43,223 nucleotides of DNA from Candidatus Bacteroides merdigallinarum (GTDB lineage Bacteria; Bacteroidota; Bacteroidia; Bacteroidales; Bacteroidaceae): NCBI GenBank assembly GCA_019116285.1, contig DXBX01000005.1, positions 1 through 43,223 on the forward strand. Direction: 5' to 3'. Positions 17,589 through 24,732 of the stretch are shown here, in pieces. Under the pieces are notes generated by a model. That model searched no databases. It worked only from the letters and a program-made list of their open reading frames with translations, and had not been told where the DNA came from. Numbering within the stretch: the stretch's first letter is position 1; every line of letters starts with the position of its first letter. Made by a program: the position numbers and the translations under genes.

Positions 17589-17612
17589 AATCGTTTGGTA
17601 TTTATGTTATTG

Positions 17613-18587
17613 TTATTTCAATCTATCTCTTTTTCTTGTCGGTAATGTGGGGATTATCAGCCGCAGCACCTGGCTCCAGCGTTCCAACCGGTAGTCCGCC
17701 GGGGTGGAGTGGAGGAGCGTGCGCAGTTGCCTGTGCAAGGCTTGTTCGCTCTGCGGGTCGAGGTGCTGGCGTTTGATTTTCCGGTAAATCATCCCGTGGC
17801 GCAGGCGTTTCTTGCAGGTGCCCAGGGCGGGCAGGCAGGTCTCCATGTAGTGCAGCACCCGGATGTCCTCGGCGATGCCCTGGCCGGAGCGGTGGGAGCG
17901 CAGCGTCGCCTTTTGGGCGTGCTGGCGGAAGTAGTTCAGGTTCTTGTAGACCTCCACCACGCTGCCCTGCATGGCCATCTGGAACCAGAACAGCCAGTCT
18001 CCGCAGTAGCGCATCTCTAGGAAGTCGGAGTGGGCGAGGCGGACGGCATATTCGCGGCGGAACAGGATGCCGCTGGCGTTGACCGTGTAGTTCTTCCAAT
18101 AGAGGTTGTGCTCGGCGAATGCCGGTCCCGGGAAGTGGGTGTATTCCTTCCGAGCCCGGCGGCCCCAGTGGTTGATGTCCCGGCCCTGCTGCACGTTGCC
18201 CTGCTCGTCTATCAGCAGGGAGCCGGCGTAGCAGAGGGCGGTGTCGGGATATGCCTCGGCCAGGCGGACGCAGGTCTCGAGGAAGTCCGGCTCGGCCAGG
18301 TCGTCGGCCTCGGCCACCCAGACATATTTGCCCCGGGCCAGGAGGATGCCTTTCATCCATTGGCGGAAGGGGCTGCCGGTGTTCGCCTCGTTGACGACGA
18401 GGTGGGTGACGCGCGGGTCCGTCCGGTACGTTTCTAAGAGGGCGGCGCTGCCGTCCGTCGAGGCGTCGTCCAGCAGGATGAGCTCGAAGTCGCGGAACGT
18501 TTGGTTCAGGATGGACTCGATGCGCCGGGGCAGGTAGCGGGCGTAGTTGTAGTTGGGGACGATGACGCTTACTGGGATATTTTCCAT
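17613..18587 (-). CDS. Glycosyltransferase family 2
   Basis: The 324-residue protein has a GT-A fold with the GT2 start IPVSVIVPNYNYARYLPRRI, the LDDASTDGSA loop (about residue 40), and the DxD-type motif in WVAEADDLAEPDFLE (about residue 95). It should transfer one sugar to a growing glycan at the inner face of the membrane. It lies 12 bases after the GT-B-like gene and before the GT32-like gene. The C-terminal 90 residues are Arg/His/Leu-rich and may contact the membrane. Confidence 0.93.
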   Translation of the reverse strand: MENIPVSVIVPNYNYARYLPRRIESILNQTFRDFELILLDDASTDGSAALLETYRTDPRVTHLVVNEANTGSPFRQWMKGILLARGKYVWVAEADDLAEPDFLETCVRLAEAYPDTALCYAGSLLIDEQGNVQQGRDINHWGRRARKEYTHFPGPAFAEHNLYWKNYTVNASGILFRREYAVRLAHSDFLEMRYCGDWLFWFQMAMQGSVVEVYKNLNYFRQHAQKATLRSHRSGQGIAEDIRVLHYMETCLPALGTCKKRLRHGMIYRKIKRQHLDPQSEQALHRQLRTLLHSTPADYRLERWSQVLRLIIPTLPTRKRDRLK

Positions 18588-18599
18588 AACGTTGAGGGT

Positions 18600-19637
18600 T
18601 TAGTCCGCTTCCGACAGGAAAAGTGCTTCTATTTGCAGATGGAACTCTTTTTCTTGCTTCCCAATCATCTGCCGGTAGGCCTCAAAATGTGGATAATGCG
18701 TGTCATAGTGGGCAAGAAGGTCCCTCATCCGGTTGATGATGTCCTGGATAGGGGTGGTCTTTTCGTCCAGCTTGTAGGCGGCTTCGATGGGTATGTCCAC
18801 GTCATTGGCCGCTGCTCCCCGCTTGCCGGTCAGAATGCAGCATCCGTTGGCTGCGGCCTCCCGTGGCAGGCGGTCCATGCCGGGGTGGCTGCCGAAGTCG
18901 ATGTAGAGCATACTGGTGGCGAAGAGCTGCTGCAGTTCTTCCCTTGATAGGTGTTCCAAGGGAATGAATGTCAGGTCGGAGGCTGCTTCAATGAGTTTGC
19001 GGGTGAACTCGATGCCTTTCTTGGGATTGTAGAGGATGACAGGTCTCCTTTCTTGCGCGGAGTTGTTCGCAGTGAAGTCTGTATTGATATAGTCTTTGAG
19101 CGGATGCAGGTTGGTGACTCCACGCTTGGCCAAATGGAGACGGGCATATTCCGATTGGTAGGCGTGGGTATATTCTTTTCGGATGGTCTTCCGGATGGAG
19201 AAGTCCGCCTTGAACCTCCATTGCAAGAGGAATAGTCCGGCGAAACGATGCCAGACTTGCTTCCAGCCATAGACCGTGGAAAAGGAGAATATTTCGGACA
19301 AGGGGATATGCCTCTTTTCCATGTAATAATAGTTGTCCACGCTCAGCCACCACAAGACTGTCTGTACCTGTTGGTAATTCTTGCTGAGGTAGAAGCATAT
19401 TTCGGGCAGGACGATGACATGGCGGGGGGAATCCTCAACATGGAGGGTGGTGGCGATGTCATACGGGGCGTATTCCTTGGGGACGGGCGCCCCGGGCTCC
19501 TCGTAGTAATAAATGTAGGCTTCCTTCCCCCTCCTCCTCAGGTAGTCTACCAGCTGGTGCAGCAGTTCGATGCCGCCGGTGGTCTTCCGGGCGGGGGAGA
19601 ACACGTAGATTTTGTCCATGTGGCGCAATGCTTTCAT
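18600..19637 (-). CDS. Probable GT-B glycosyltransferase (GT4-like)
   Basis: The start at ATG 19637 is preferred: the open frame extends upstream to 19763, but a promoter box at 19669-19676 lies between. The protein then has 345 residues. The N-terminal part resembles GT-B proteins (KIYVFSPARKTTGGIELLHQ), and the C-terminal part has a GT4-like nucleotide-sugar region (DFGSHPGMDRLPREAAANGC, about residue 270). No family could be named with certainty. It is the first gene of the three-gene unit that includes the GT2 and GT32-like genes. Confidence 0.75.
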   Translation of the reverse strand: MKALRHMDKIYVFSPARKTTGGIELLHQLVDYLRRRGKEAYIYYYEEPGAPVPKEYAPYDIATTLHVEDSPRHVIVLPEICFYLSKNYQQVQTVLWWLSVDNYYYMEKRHIPLSEIFSFSTVYGWKQVWHRFAGLFLLQWRFKADFSIRKTIRKEYTHAYQSEYARLHLAKRGVTNLHPLKDYINTDFTANNSAQERRPVILYNPKKGIEFTRKLIEAASDLTFIPLEHLSREELQQLFATSMLYIDFGSHPGMDRLPREAAANGCCILTGKRGAAANDVDIPIEAAYKLDEKTTPIQDIINRMRDLLAHYDTHYPHFEAYRQMIGKQEKEFHLQIEALFLSEAD

Positions 19638-19668
19638 GATTGTTCTTGCTGGGTTGATTGATTGGCGG

Positions 19669-19676
19669 CAAAGGTA
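19669..19676 (-). promoter_or_regulatory. -7 box (TACCTTTG) for the three-glycosyltransferase unit
   Basis: CAAAGGTA on the plus strand reads TACCTTTG on the minus strand, 32 bases upstream of ATG 19637. Confidence 0.7.
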
Positions 19677-19762
19677 CGAAAATAAATGCGACTTTCCGTG
19701 GACGGGCGTAGAATCTTGTCGGTTTTTTCCGATTTCTCCCGCGGGGGAGGCGGCGGGCGGCA

Positions 19763-19885
19763 TCAGGAGGAAATCTGCTTCTTCTCCTCTTTCGATATCG
19801 TCCGCTGCACCTTGTCGATTTCTTGCAGGGAAGGCATGATGGCTGGATTTATCCAGGAGAGGAATCGGCTGATTAGTCCGTACAT
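19763..19885 (-). CDS. Possible 40-residue small ORF or gene remnant
   Basis: From ATG 19885 the minus strand reads MYGLISRFLSWINPAIMP and continues with a Lys/Glu-rich tail to a stop at 19763. The frame stays open upstream to 20068, but that part has only a TTG start and runs antisense to the candidate small RNA. The composition looks protein-like, yet no family is recognised and no promoter box is seen. It may be the decayed 3' end of a larger gene. Confidence 0.25.
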   Translation of the reverse strand: MYGLISRFLSWINPAIMPSLQEIDKVQRTISKEEKKQISS

Positions 19886-19908
19886 GTCTTTTACATAAGA
19901 AAAGTCAC

Positions 19909-19941
19909 ATTTGGTACTTTGAATACAAAGCTTTATCTTTG
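19909..19941 (+). promoter_or_regulatory. Promoter of the candidate small RNA
   Basis: TTTG at 19909-19912 and TATCTTTG at 19934-19941 match both the -33 and -7 elements. No convincing coding gene follows on this strand. Confidence 0.6.
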
Positions 19942-19947
19942 CGGCGT

Positions 19948-20025
19948 AATGCTTGGTAAAGCCTCTGTGGTTGACACACGTAACCAAGTCAAGGAGATAC
20001 CCGTCCGACAAGGACGGGTTTTTGT
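19948..20025 (+). ncRNA. Candidate small RNA of about 78 bases
   Basis: The segment starts just after a full promoter and ends at a rho-independent terminator. Between them CTTGGT (19952-19957) pairs with ACCAAG, and inside that TGTG pairs with CACA around GTTGA, giving a nested hairpin before the terminator hairpin. An ORF starting at ATG 19949 runs straight through the terminator, so a coding role is unlikely. Its 3' part resembles the 3' end of the Rpn-type gene transcript. No known RNA family was recognised. Confidence 0.5.
19999..20024 (+). terminator. Terminator of the candidate small RNA
   Basis: ACCCGTCC at 19999-20006 pairs with GGACGGGT at 20012-20019, followed by five T residues. 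Confidence 0.85.
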
Positions 20026-20073
20026 TTTTAATGGCTTGCAGTATGTCATAAATTTTTTTTCCGGACAAAAAAC

Positions 20074-20116
20074 AAGTCCACCCTGGCGGGAAAGCCCCTC
20101 CAAGGTGGACTTTTTG
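20074..20116. terminator. Strong bidirectional hairpin terminator
   Basis: AAGTCCACC at 20074-20082 pairs with GGTGGACTT at 20104-20112, with further inner pairing (TGG/CCA, GGG/CCC). A run of A residues stands to the left and T residues to the right, so it can stop transcription from both sides. On the minus strand it would end the DUF4469 transcript after it has crossed the repeat array. Confidence 0.8.
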
Positions 20117-20186
20117 TTAGTCTGCCTTAGTCTAAACGTTAGTCTACCCTAGATTAACTGTTAGTCTAACAGCGAATAGATGTTAA
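20117..20186 (+). repeat. 22-bp tandem array with TTAGTCT core (left copy of an inverted pair)
   Basis: Three 22-bp units start with TTAGTCT at 20117, 20139 and 20161. Within units 1 and 2 a second TAGWCTA-like heptamer follows, so heptamer centres fall at 20121, 20131, 20143, 20153 and 20165, with steps of 10, 12, 10 and 12. Bases 20139-20186 match 24780-24733 on the opposite strand at 44 of 48 positions. Confidence 0.9.
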
Positions 20187-20204
20187 TGAAAATCTGAAAG
20201 TGTT

Positions 20205-21008
20205 TCAATATGTTAATATTTGTCCATATGTGCCTTCTTCGCCTTCTTCCTCTCCGCCGCCTCCGGTGCCGGGCGTTTGGGGCGCGCCGCCGACGTAGAT
20301 GGTCTGCGAGGTGCTGCGGGGCGTTTTCAGATAGTCTGTGCTGCTGCCCTTGTACTGGGTGGTGACGGTCAGGGTGTACTCGCCGTCGTCCAGGTCGGCG
20401 GGGATGAGGATGACGAGGCGCGAGGGTTCGGCGATGGCAATCATGTCGTCCGTCAGCTTGGTCACGGCCTGGGTCTCGGTGTTGGTCAGGGTGATGCCGA
20501 CAGAGGGGTCGTCGCCCTCGGGCAGGATATTTTTGCCGTAGACGGTGAGGTTGCGGCCGGCGGTGGCGCTGTAGTCCGTGGCCTTGGTGGCGACGTCGCT
20601 GGTGGTGCCGATGTAGAATTTGACGGGCCGCTCGCCCAGCACTTCGACGGTGGTGTTGCTGATGTTCTCGCGCAGGGTCTTGCCTTGGGTGAAGGAGACG
20701 TAGACGGAGTCTTTCTCGGGGTCCCAGGCGTCGTTCACGGCGGTGCCGCGGAACTGGGCCACGGCGCGGAAGAGGCCGGTGTTGACGCTGACGCCGTTCA
20801 GCACTTCCTCGGCCACGACGTCGTTGTGGAGCTTGACAATCATCTCCATCGTGCCGCGCAGCACGCCGGGGTTCTTGGCCACCATGCGGTCGATGATGTA
20901 CGTCAGGTCTGCCGTGCGGGCGCTTTCGAGCTGGAAAATCTTGTCGGTCTTGTCGTCGGTGGTGACGGGGTTGTCCGCCAGCCAGGCTTTCAGGATGTTC
21001 TTTGCCAT
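20205..21008 (-). CDS. HU-like DNA-binding protein with DUF4469 (Ig-like) domain
   Basis: The ATG at 21008 (MAKNILKAWLADNP) is preferred because the promoter box lies at 21066-21073, upstream of it; the frame is open further to 21068. The protein has 267 residues. Residues about 1-120 resemble the Bacteroidetes HU-type DNA-binding domain (RTADLTYIIDRMVAKNPGVL). Residues about 125-235 resemble DUF4469, an Ig-like fold (LTVYGKNILPEGDDPSVGIT). The tail is Gly/Glu-rich and ends TYGQILTY. The family is common in Bacteroidales and its function is unknown. It is a single-gene unit inside the glycan cluster, and its stop codon is 18 bases from the repeat array. Confidence 0.85.
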   Translation of the reverse strand: MAKNILKAWLADNPVTTDDKTDKIFQLESARTADLTYIIDRMVAKNPGVLRGTMEMIVKLHNDVVAEEVLNGVSVNTGLFRAVAQFRGTAVNDAWDPEKDSVYVSFTQGKTLRENISNTTVEVLGERPVKFYIGTTSDVATKATDYSATAGRNLTVYGKNILPEGDDPSVGITLTNTETQAVTKLTDDMIAIAEPSRLVILIPADLDDGEYTLTVTTQYKGSSTDYLKTPRSTSQTIYVGGAPQTPGTGGGGEEEGEEGTYGQILTY

Positions 21009-21065
21009 AATCGATGGTTTTAGAGGGTTAATAAACAGGTTGTCTGCGGGCGTTGCGCCCGGTTG

Positions 21066-21073
21066 CAAAGGTA
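21066..21073 (-). promoter_or_regulatory. -7 box (TACCTTTG) for the DUF4469 gene
   Basis: CAAAGGTA on the plus strand reads TACCTTTG on the minus strand, 58 bases upstream of ATG 21008. Confidence 0.7.
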
Positions 21074-21114
21074 GGAATATTTCTCAACCGTGCAAGGGCG
21101 GGAGGGCGTTTTTT

Positions 21115-22017
21115 CTAATACTTCCCCAGCCGCTCCCTCACCCCGTCCCGGTAGGCTCTCCAGAACCGCCGGATGTCGCTCCATTGATAAGCCTGGGTGA
21201 AGGGGGCGGTCAGCAGGGCGATGAGCATGTAGCCCAACGCGGTGTTGAAGCCGCGCAGGTGGCGGACGGCCCGGTTACGGCCGTAACGGTGGTTCAGGTA
21301 GGTGGCGTTGCGCACCTGGTAGAAGCGTTTCCACTTCTTCTTGCGCTGCCGCTCGGTCCAGGTGTCCTGCGAGAAGAAGCGGTGCTTGTCCATCAGGGCG
21401 TCGGGGATGTAGCGGATGCGGTAACGGGCCTGCACGGCGCGGATGCAGTAGTCCGTATCGTCGCAGAAGATGAAGAGGTCGCGGTTGGGCAGGCCAATCT
21501 CTGCCACGCATTCCTTGTTGATGCAGAGACCCTCGAAGGCCGTGCCGCAGATGTCCGTGGGGGCATTCACTACTTGGCCTTTCAGTTTCTTCCGGTACAT
21601 CGAGGCGAAGGGGTTGGTGAGATTCAGTGCCTGGAAGTCGTTGGTGAAGATGCGGCCTTCCAGCAGGCGGCGCGGGGCCAGGATGCCGGTGTTGGGGACA
21701 TCGTCCGTGTGGCGCAACAGTTGTTCCAGGCAGTCGGGACGGGGGAAGACATCATCGTCCATGCACCAGATCCAGTCCGCCTCCCGGATGAAGGCCTCGC
21801 GGATACCGGTGTGGAAGCCGCCGGAGCCTCCCGTGTTGCCTTGGGTGATGATGTGGAGCCCGTCCTGCGCGGCCAGCCAGTCGGCGGTGCCGTCCGTGCT
21901 GCCGTTGTTCACGACGAGAATCTCGTCCAGCGGGCGGGTCTGTCCTTGGAGGCAGGCGACGGTGCGCTGCAGCAATTCCAATCGGTTGTAAGTGACTACT
22001 ACTGCGATGACTTTCAT
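21115..22017 (-). CDS. Glycosyltransferase family 2, galactofuranosyltransferase-like
   Basis: The start at ATG 22017 overlaps the TGA of the kinase gene (ATGA), giving a 300-residue protein. The GT2 signatures are VIAVVVTYNRLELLQRTV at the N-terminus, VVNNGSTDGTADWL (about residue 35) and the metal-binding CMDDDVFPR (about residue 84). FIFCDDTDYCIRA (about residue 185) and the conserved His in LMDKHRFF fit the rhamnosyl/galactofuranosyl group (GlfT1-like). With UDP-galactopyranose mutase in the same block, a galactofuranosyl role is plausible. The C-terminal segment LGYMLIALLTAPFTQAY may contact the membrane. Confidence 0.87.
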   Translation of the reverse strand: MKVIAVVVTYNRLELLQRTVACLQGQTRPLDEILVVNNGSTDGTADWLAAQDGLHIITQGNTGGSGGFHTGIREAFIREADWIWCMDDDVFPRPDCLEQLLRHTDDVPNTGILAPRRLLEGRIFTNDFQALNLTNPFASMYRKKLKGQVVNAPTDICGTAFEGLCINKECVAEIGLPNRDLFIFCDDTDYCIRAVQARYRIRYIPDALMDKHRFFSQDTWTERQRKKKWKRFYQVRNATYLNHRYGRNRAVRHLRGFNTALGYMLIALLTAPFTQAYQWSDIRRFWRAYRDGVRERLGKY

Positions 22018-22787
22018 AGCTTGGGGATGTTGAAGTTTCGTAATGCTTCTATCTCTTGAGGTTCCTTGCCCGGCTGGGTGCTGCGGTAGGCCACCATCAG
22101 GCGGTAGCACGCCTCGGGGTCGAAGCCGCGGACCCGGGCATACTCCGCGGCGATGACACGGTGCATGGCGGGGGTGGCGGGCAGGCGTTCCAGGTTCTTG
22201 CAGCCGGCCTTCATGTCCAGCGGACCGATGCCCAGGCGGTTCAGGTCGACGATGTCCAGACGGATGCCTTGGGGCGTCCGCTCGAAGAGGATGTTGGCCC
22301 GTCCATAGTCTTTGTGGGCATAGCCGTGATTGTGCAAGATGGCGGTCACATGTCCCACGGCACGCAACACCTCGTCTTCGTAGTCGAACCGGCGGCGGAA
22401 CAGGTCCTCGTAGCGGTAGGGGCAGGTGGAGGCCAGGGTGACATAGTAGCTGCGGTCGAACAGCAGCCCCCGGCGGATGTTCAGGTAGCCCACCGGCTGC
22501 GGTGTACCGACGCCGATGGCTTGGAACATCCTGGCGTGATCATACGACCGTTTGGCCTTGGAGGGGCGGAAGACGCCGTAGACGAAACGGTTGATGAAGT
22601 TGGGGCGGCGGAAAGACTTGACCACATAGTCCGTGCCCTGGTAGGCAATGCGTCGCAGTTGGTTACGTCCGTTGTGGATGAGCGAGCCTTCGCCCCGGGC
22701 GAAACGCTCCGGCAGGCTTTGCAGGAAGTCCGCCAGGCCGGTGTAGTCCGGGTGGAGCACCAGTGTCCGATGATTGAGCAGTCCCAT
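22014..22787 (-). CDS. Lipopolysaccharide kinase-like protein (InaA/WaaP/KdkA group)
   Basis: The 257-residue protein has a eukaryotic-like kinase fold. The ATP-binding lysine lies in YQGTDYVVKSFRRP (about residue 55), the catalytic loop reads HGYAHKDYGRANILF (about residue 160, for HxDxxxxN), and the metal-binding Asp is in IVDLNRLGIG (about residue 185). The family phosphorylates Kdo or heptose of lipid A-core in the cytoplasm before export. It lies between two glycosyltransferases and is translationally coupled to the downstream GT2 by a 4-base overlap. The acceptor sugar is unknown. Confidence 0.87.
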   Translation of the reverse strand: MGLLNHRTLVLHPDYTGLADFLQSLPERFARGEGSLIHNGRNQLRRIAYQGTDYVVKSFRRPNFINRFVYGVFRPSKAKRSYDHARMFQAIGVGTPQPVGYLNIRRGLLFDRSYYVTLASTCPYRYEDLFRRRFDYEDEVLRAVGHVTAILHNHGYAHKDYGRANILFERTPQGIRLDIVDLNRLGIGPLDMKAGCKNLERLPATPAMHRVIAAEYARVRGFDPEACYRLMVAYRSTQPGKEPQEIEALRNFNIPKL

Positions 22788-22792
22788 GTGCG

Positions 22793-23509
22793 TCAGATTT
22801 TATCCAGACCTTTGGTGTATTTCAACCAATAATACTTCAGGGGATTCTTGTACTTCAGTTGCTTCCAAGGGCGGCTGCCGTGCGGGCGGTGCCATACGGG
22901 CAAGTTGGCAAAGACATAGTTGCGGAATCCGGCCTTCAGTGCCTCGTGCGAGATGGTGACGTCGAACCAGTTTTTCGAAGCGTCCAGCCCGTGGAAGTCG
23001 AAGGCACGCAGGAATTCCGGCGTCAGCAGAGAGCAGCAGAAGCTGCAATGCTTCCGTTCGGCGTAGACGGTGCCTTCGTGTCCTTTGGCGTGCAGGTAGG
23101 GATAATTGATGGCGCCCGCCTCGTCCACGGTGACGGCAGCGGCAATGGCACACCGCTCCTGTTGGCGTGCCCCGTCGAAAAGGCTTTGCAGTGTAGCGGG
23201 TTTTACCACCACGTCCGACTCGACAATCAGCAGGCCGGCGTTTGCCTCAAGGGCTTCCCGCTGGGCCATTTGCAGCACCAGCAGGTAGTTGGGCGAGGGG
23301 TGATCGGTCACATCCGCCAGGTTGACCAGCCGGAAGCCGTATTGGCGGGCGGCCTCTTCCAGCCGGGCGGTGTTCTCGGCGGTGCTGAAGTCATTGTACA
23401 CGGTGTATTGGTGTGGTACCGTAATTTCCGACTCGCAGATGGCACGGATGGTATTCAGCGTCAGGTCTATCGAATCTTTTACGGGTGTCAGGATGTGAAG
23501 GCTGTCCAT
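22793..23509 (-). CDS. Glycosyltransferase, GT2-like
   Basis: The 238-residue protein resembles GT-A transferases: SLHILTPVKDSIDLTLNTI at the N-terminus, YNDFSTAENTARLEE (about residue 38) and the metal-binding type segment LLIVESDVVVKP (about residue 95). The His-rich region PVWHRPHGSRP (about residue 205) is near the end. It is the first gene of the unit with the kinase and the galactofuranosyltransferase-like gene, with a 5-base gap to the kinase and its own promoter box at 23537. Confidence 0.8.
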   Translation of the reverse strand: MDSLHILTPVKDSIDLTLNTIRAICESEITVPHQYTVYNDFSTAENTARLEEAARQYGFRLVNLADVTDHPSPNYLLVLQMAQREALEANAGLLIVESDVVVKPATLQSLFDGARQQERCAIAAAVTVDEAGAINYPYLHAKGHEGTVYAERKHCSFCCSLLTPEFLRAFDFHGLDASKNWFDVTISHEALKAGFRNYVFANLPVWHRPHGSRPWKQLKYKNPLKYYWLKYTKGLDKI

Positions 23510-23536
23510 ATTTGATAACTAATGCATTAATTTCTG

Positions 23537-23544
23537 CAAAGGTA
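23537..23544 (-). promoter_or_regulatory. -7 box (TACCTTTG) for the GT2-kinase-GT2 unit
   Basis: CAAAGGTA on the plus strand reads TACCTTTG on the minus strand, 28 bases upstream of the 23509 start. Confidence 0.7.
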
Positions 23545-23568
23545 TTCCTTTTCTACTGAACGGACAAG

Positions 23569-24684
23569 TCATTGTCCGAATATCTCCCGCGCAAGCTGTA
23601 GCGCCGCAGCCACCGTATCATCCATGTCGGCATAGGTATATTGCCCCAGCCGGCCGCCGAACAGTACGTCGGGGTGCATGTCGGCCATCTCGCGGTAGCT
23701 GGCATAGAGGCGGCTGTTCCGTTCGTCGTTCACGGGGTAGTAAGGTTCCTTGCCGGGGGCGAAGGTGTCGGGATATTCGTAGGTGATGACGGTGTGCGGC
23801 TGGCGGCCGAACTCGAAGTGCTTGTGCTCGATGACGCGGGTGTAGGGCACGGCGCGTTCCGTATAGTTCACCACGGCGTTGCCCTGGAAGTTGTCCGTGT
23901 CCAGCCGCTGCTCTTCGAAGCGGAGGCTGCGATACTCCAGGCGTCCGAGGCAGTAGCCGAAGAACTCGTCGATGCAGCCGGTGAAGAGCACCTTCCCGGC
24001 CAGGGCGTCCAGCTCGGCCTTGTGCCGGAAATAGTCCGTATCCAGGCGGACTTCCGTGCCTTCCAGTAGGGCGTCTATCAACGGGTTATAGCCGCCGATG
24101 GGGATACCCTGGTAGGCATCGTTGAAGTAGTTGTTGTCGAAGGTGAAGCGGAAGGGCAGGCGCCGGATGATGAAGGCGGGCAGTTCGGTGGCCGCACGGC
24201 CCCATTGCTTCTCGGTGTATCCCTTGATGAGGCGTTCGTAGATGTCGCGTCCGCAGAGCTTCAGGGCCTGCTCCTCCAGGTTGGCGGGCTCGGCGATGTG
24301 GGCATACTCGGCGCGTTGCTCGTCTATCTTGGCCGCGGCCTCGGCGGGCGTGGTCACTCTCCAAAGCTGATAGAAGGTGTTCATGTTGAAGGGCAGGTTG
24401 TACAGGCGGTCGCCATACCGTGCCACGGGCGAGTTGGTGTAGCGGTTGAACTCGACGAACCGGTTGACGTACTGCCACACCTCCCGGTTGTCCGTGTGGA
24501 AGATATGGGCACCGAATTTGTGGACGTGGATGCCGTCCACGTCCTCGCAATAGAGGTTGCCCCCCCGGTGCGGACGCTTGTCCACCACGAGGCAACGCCG
24601 TCCGGCGCGGCGGGCTTCATAAGCGAATACGGCGCCGAAGAGGCCGGCGCCGACAATGAGGTAATCGTATGCGTTGGGCTGCAT
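23569..24684 (-). CDS. glf: UDP-galactopyranose mutase
   Basis: The 371-residue flavoenzyme interconverts UDP-galactopyranose and UDP-galactofuranose, the donor for Galf-containing glycans. The FAD-binding motif YLIVGAGLFGAVFAYEA is at residues 9-25, followed by VDKRPHRGGNLYCEDVDG. The family segment HKFGAHIFHTDNREVWQYV (about residue 55) and the C-terminal GRLGQYTYADMDD are diagnostic. Length is normal for bacterial Glf. It is transcribed from its own box at 24707, just downstream of the right-hand repeat element, and supplies donor for the neighbouring GT2. Confidence 0.97.
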   Translation of the reverse strand: MQPNAYDYLIVGAGLFGAVFAYEARRAGRRCLVVDKRPHRGGNLYCEDVDGIHVHKFGAHIFHTDNREVWQYVNRFVEFNRYTNSPVARYGDRLYNLPFNMNTFYQLWRVTTPAEAAAKIDEQRAEYAHIAEPANLEEQALKLCGRDIYERLIKGYTEKQWGRAATELPAFIIRRLPFRFTFDNNYFNDAYQGIPIGGYNPLIDALLEGTEVRLDTDYFRHKAELDALAGKVLFTGCIDEFFGYCLGRLEYRSLRFEEQRLDTDNFQGNAVVNYTERAVPYTRVIEHKHFEFGRQPHTVITYEYPDTFAPGKEPYYPVNDERNSRLYASYREMADMHPDVLFGGRLGQYTYADMDDTVAAALQLAREIFGQ

Positions 24685-24706
24685 GGGATGAAAGGTTGTT
24701 TATTAA

Positions 24707-24714
24707 CAAATGTA
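24707..24714 (-). promoter_or_regulatory. -7 box (TACATTTG) for glf
   Basis: CAAATGTA on the plus strand reads TACATTTG on the minus strand. The repeat element at 24733-24824 lies directly upstream of it, so the array covers about positions -25 to -115 of this promoter. Confidence 0.6.
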
Positions 24715-24732
24715 TACAATTTGGTAAATCCG

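Noticed and set aside
19949..20152. 67-codon plus-strand frame through the small RNA
   Set aside because: It starts at the predicted first base of the transcript and reads through a strong terminator.
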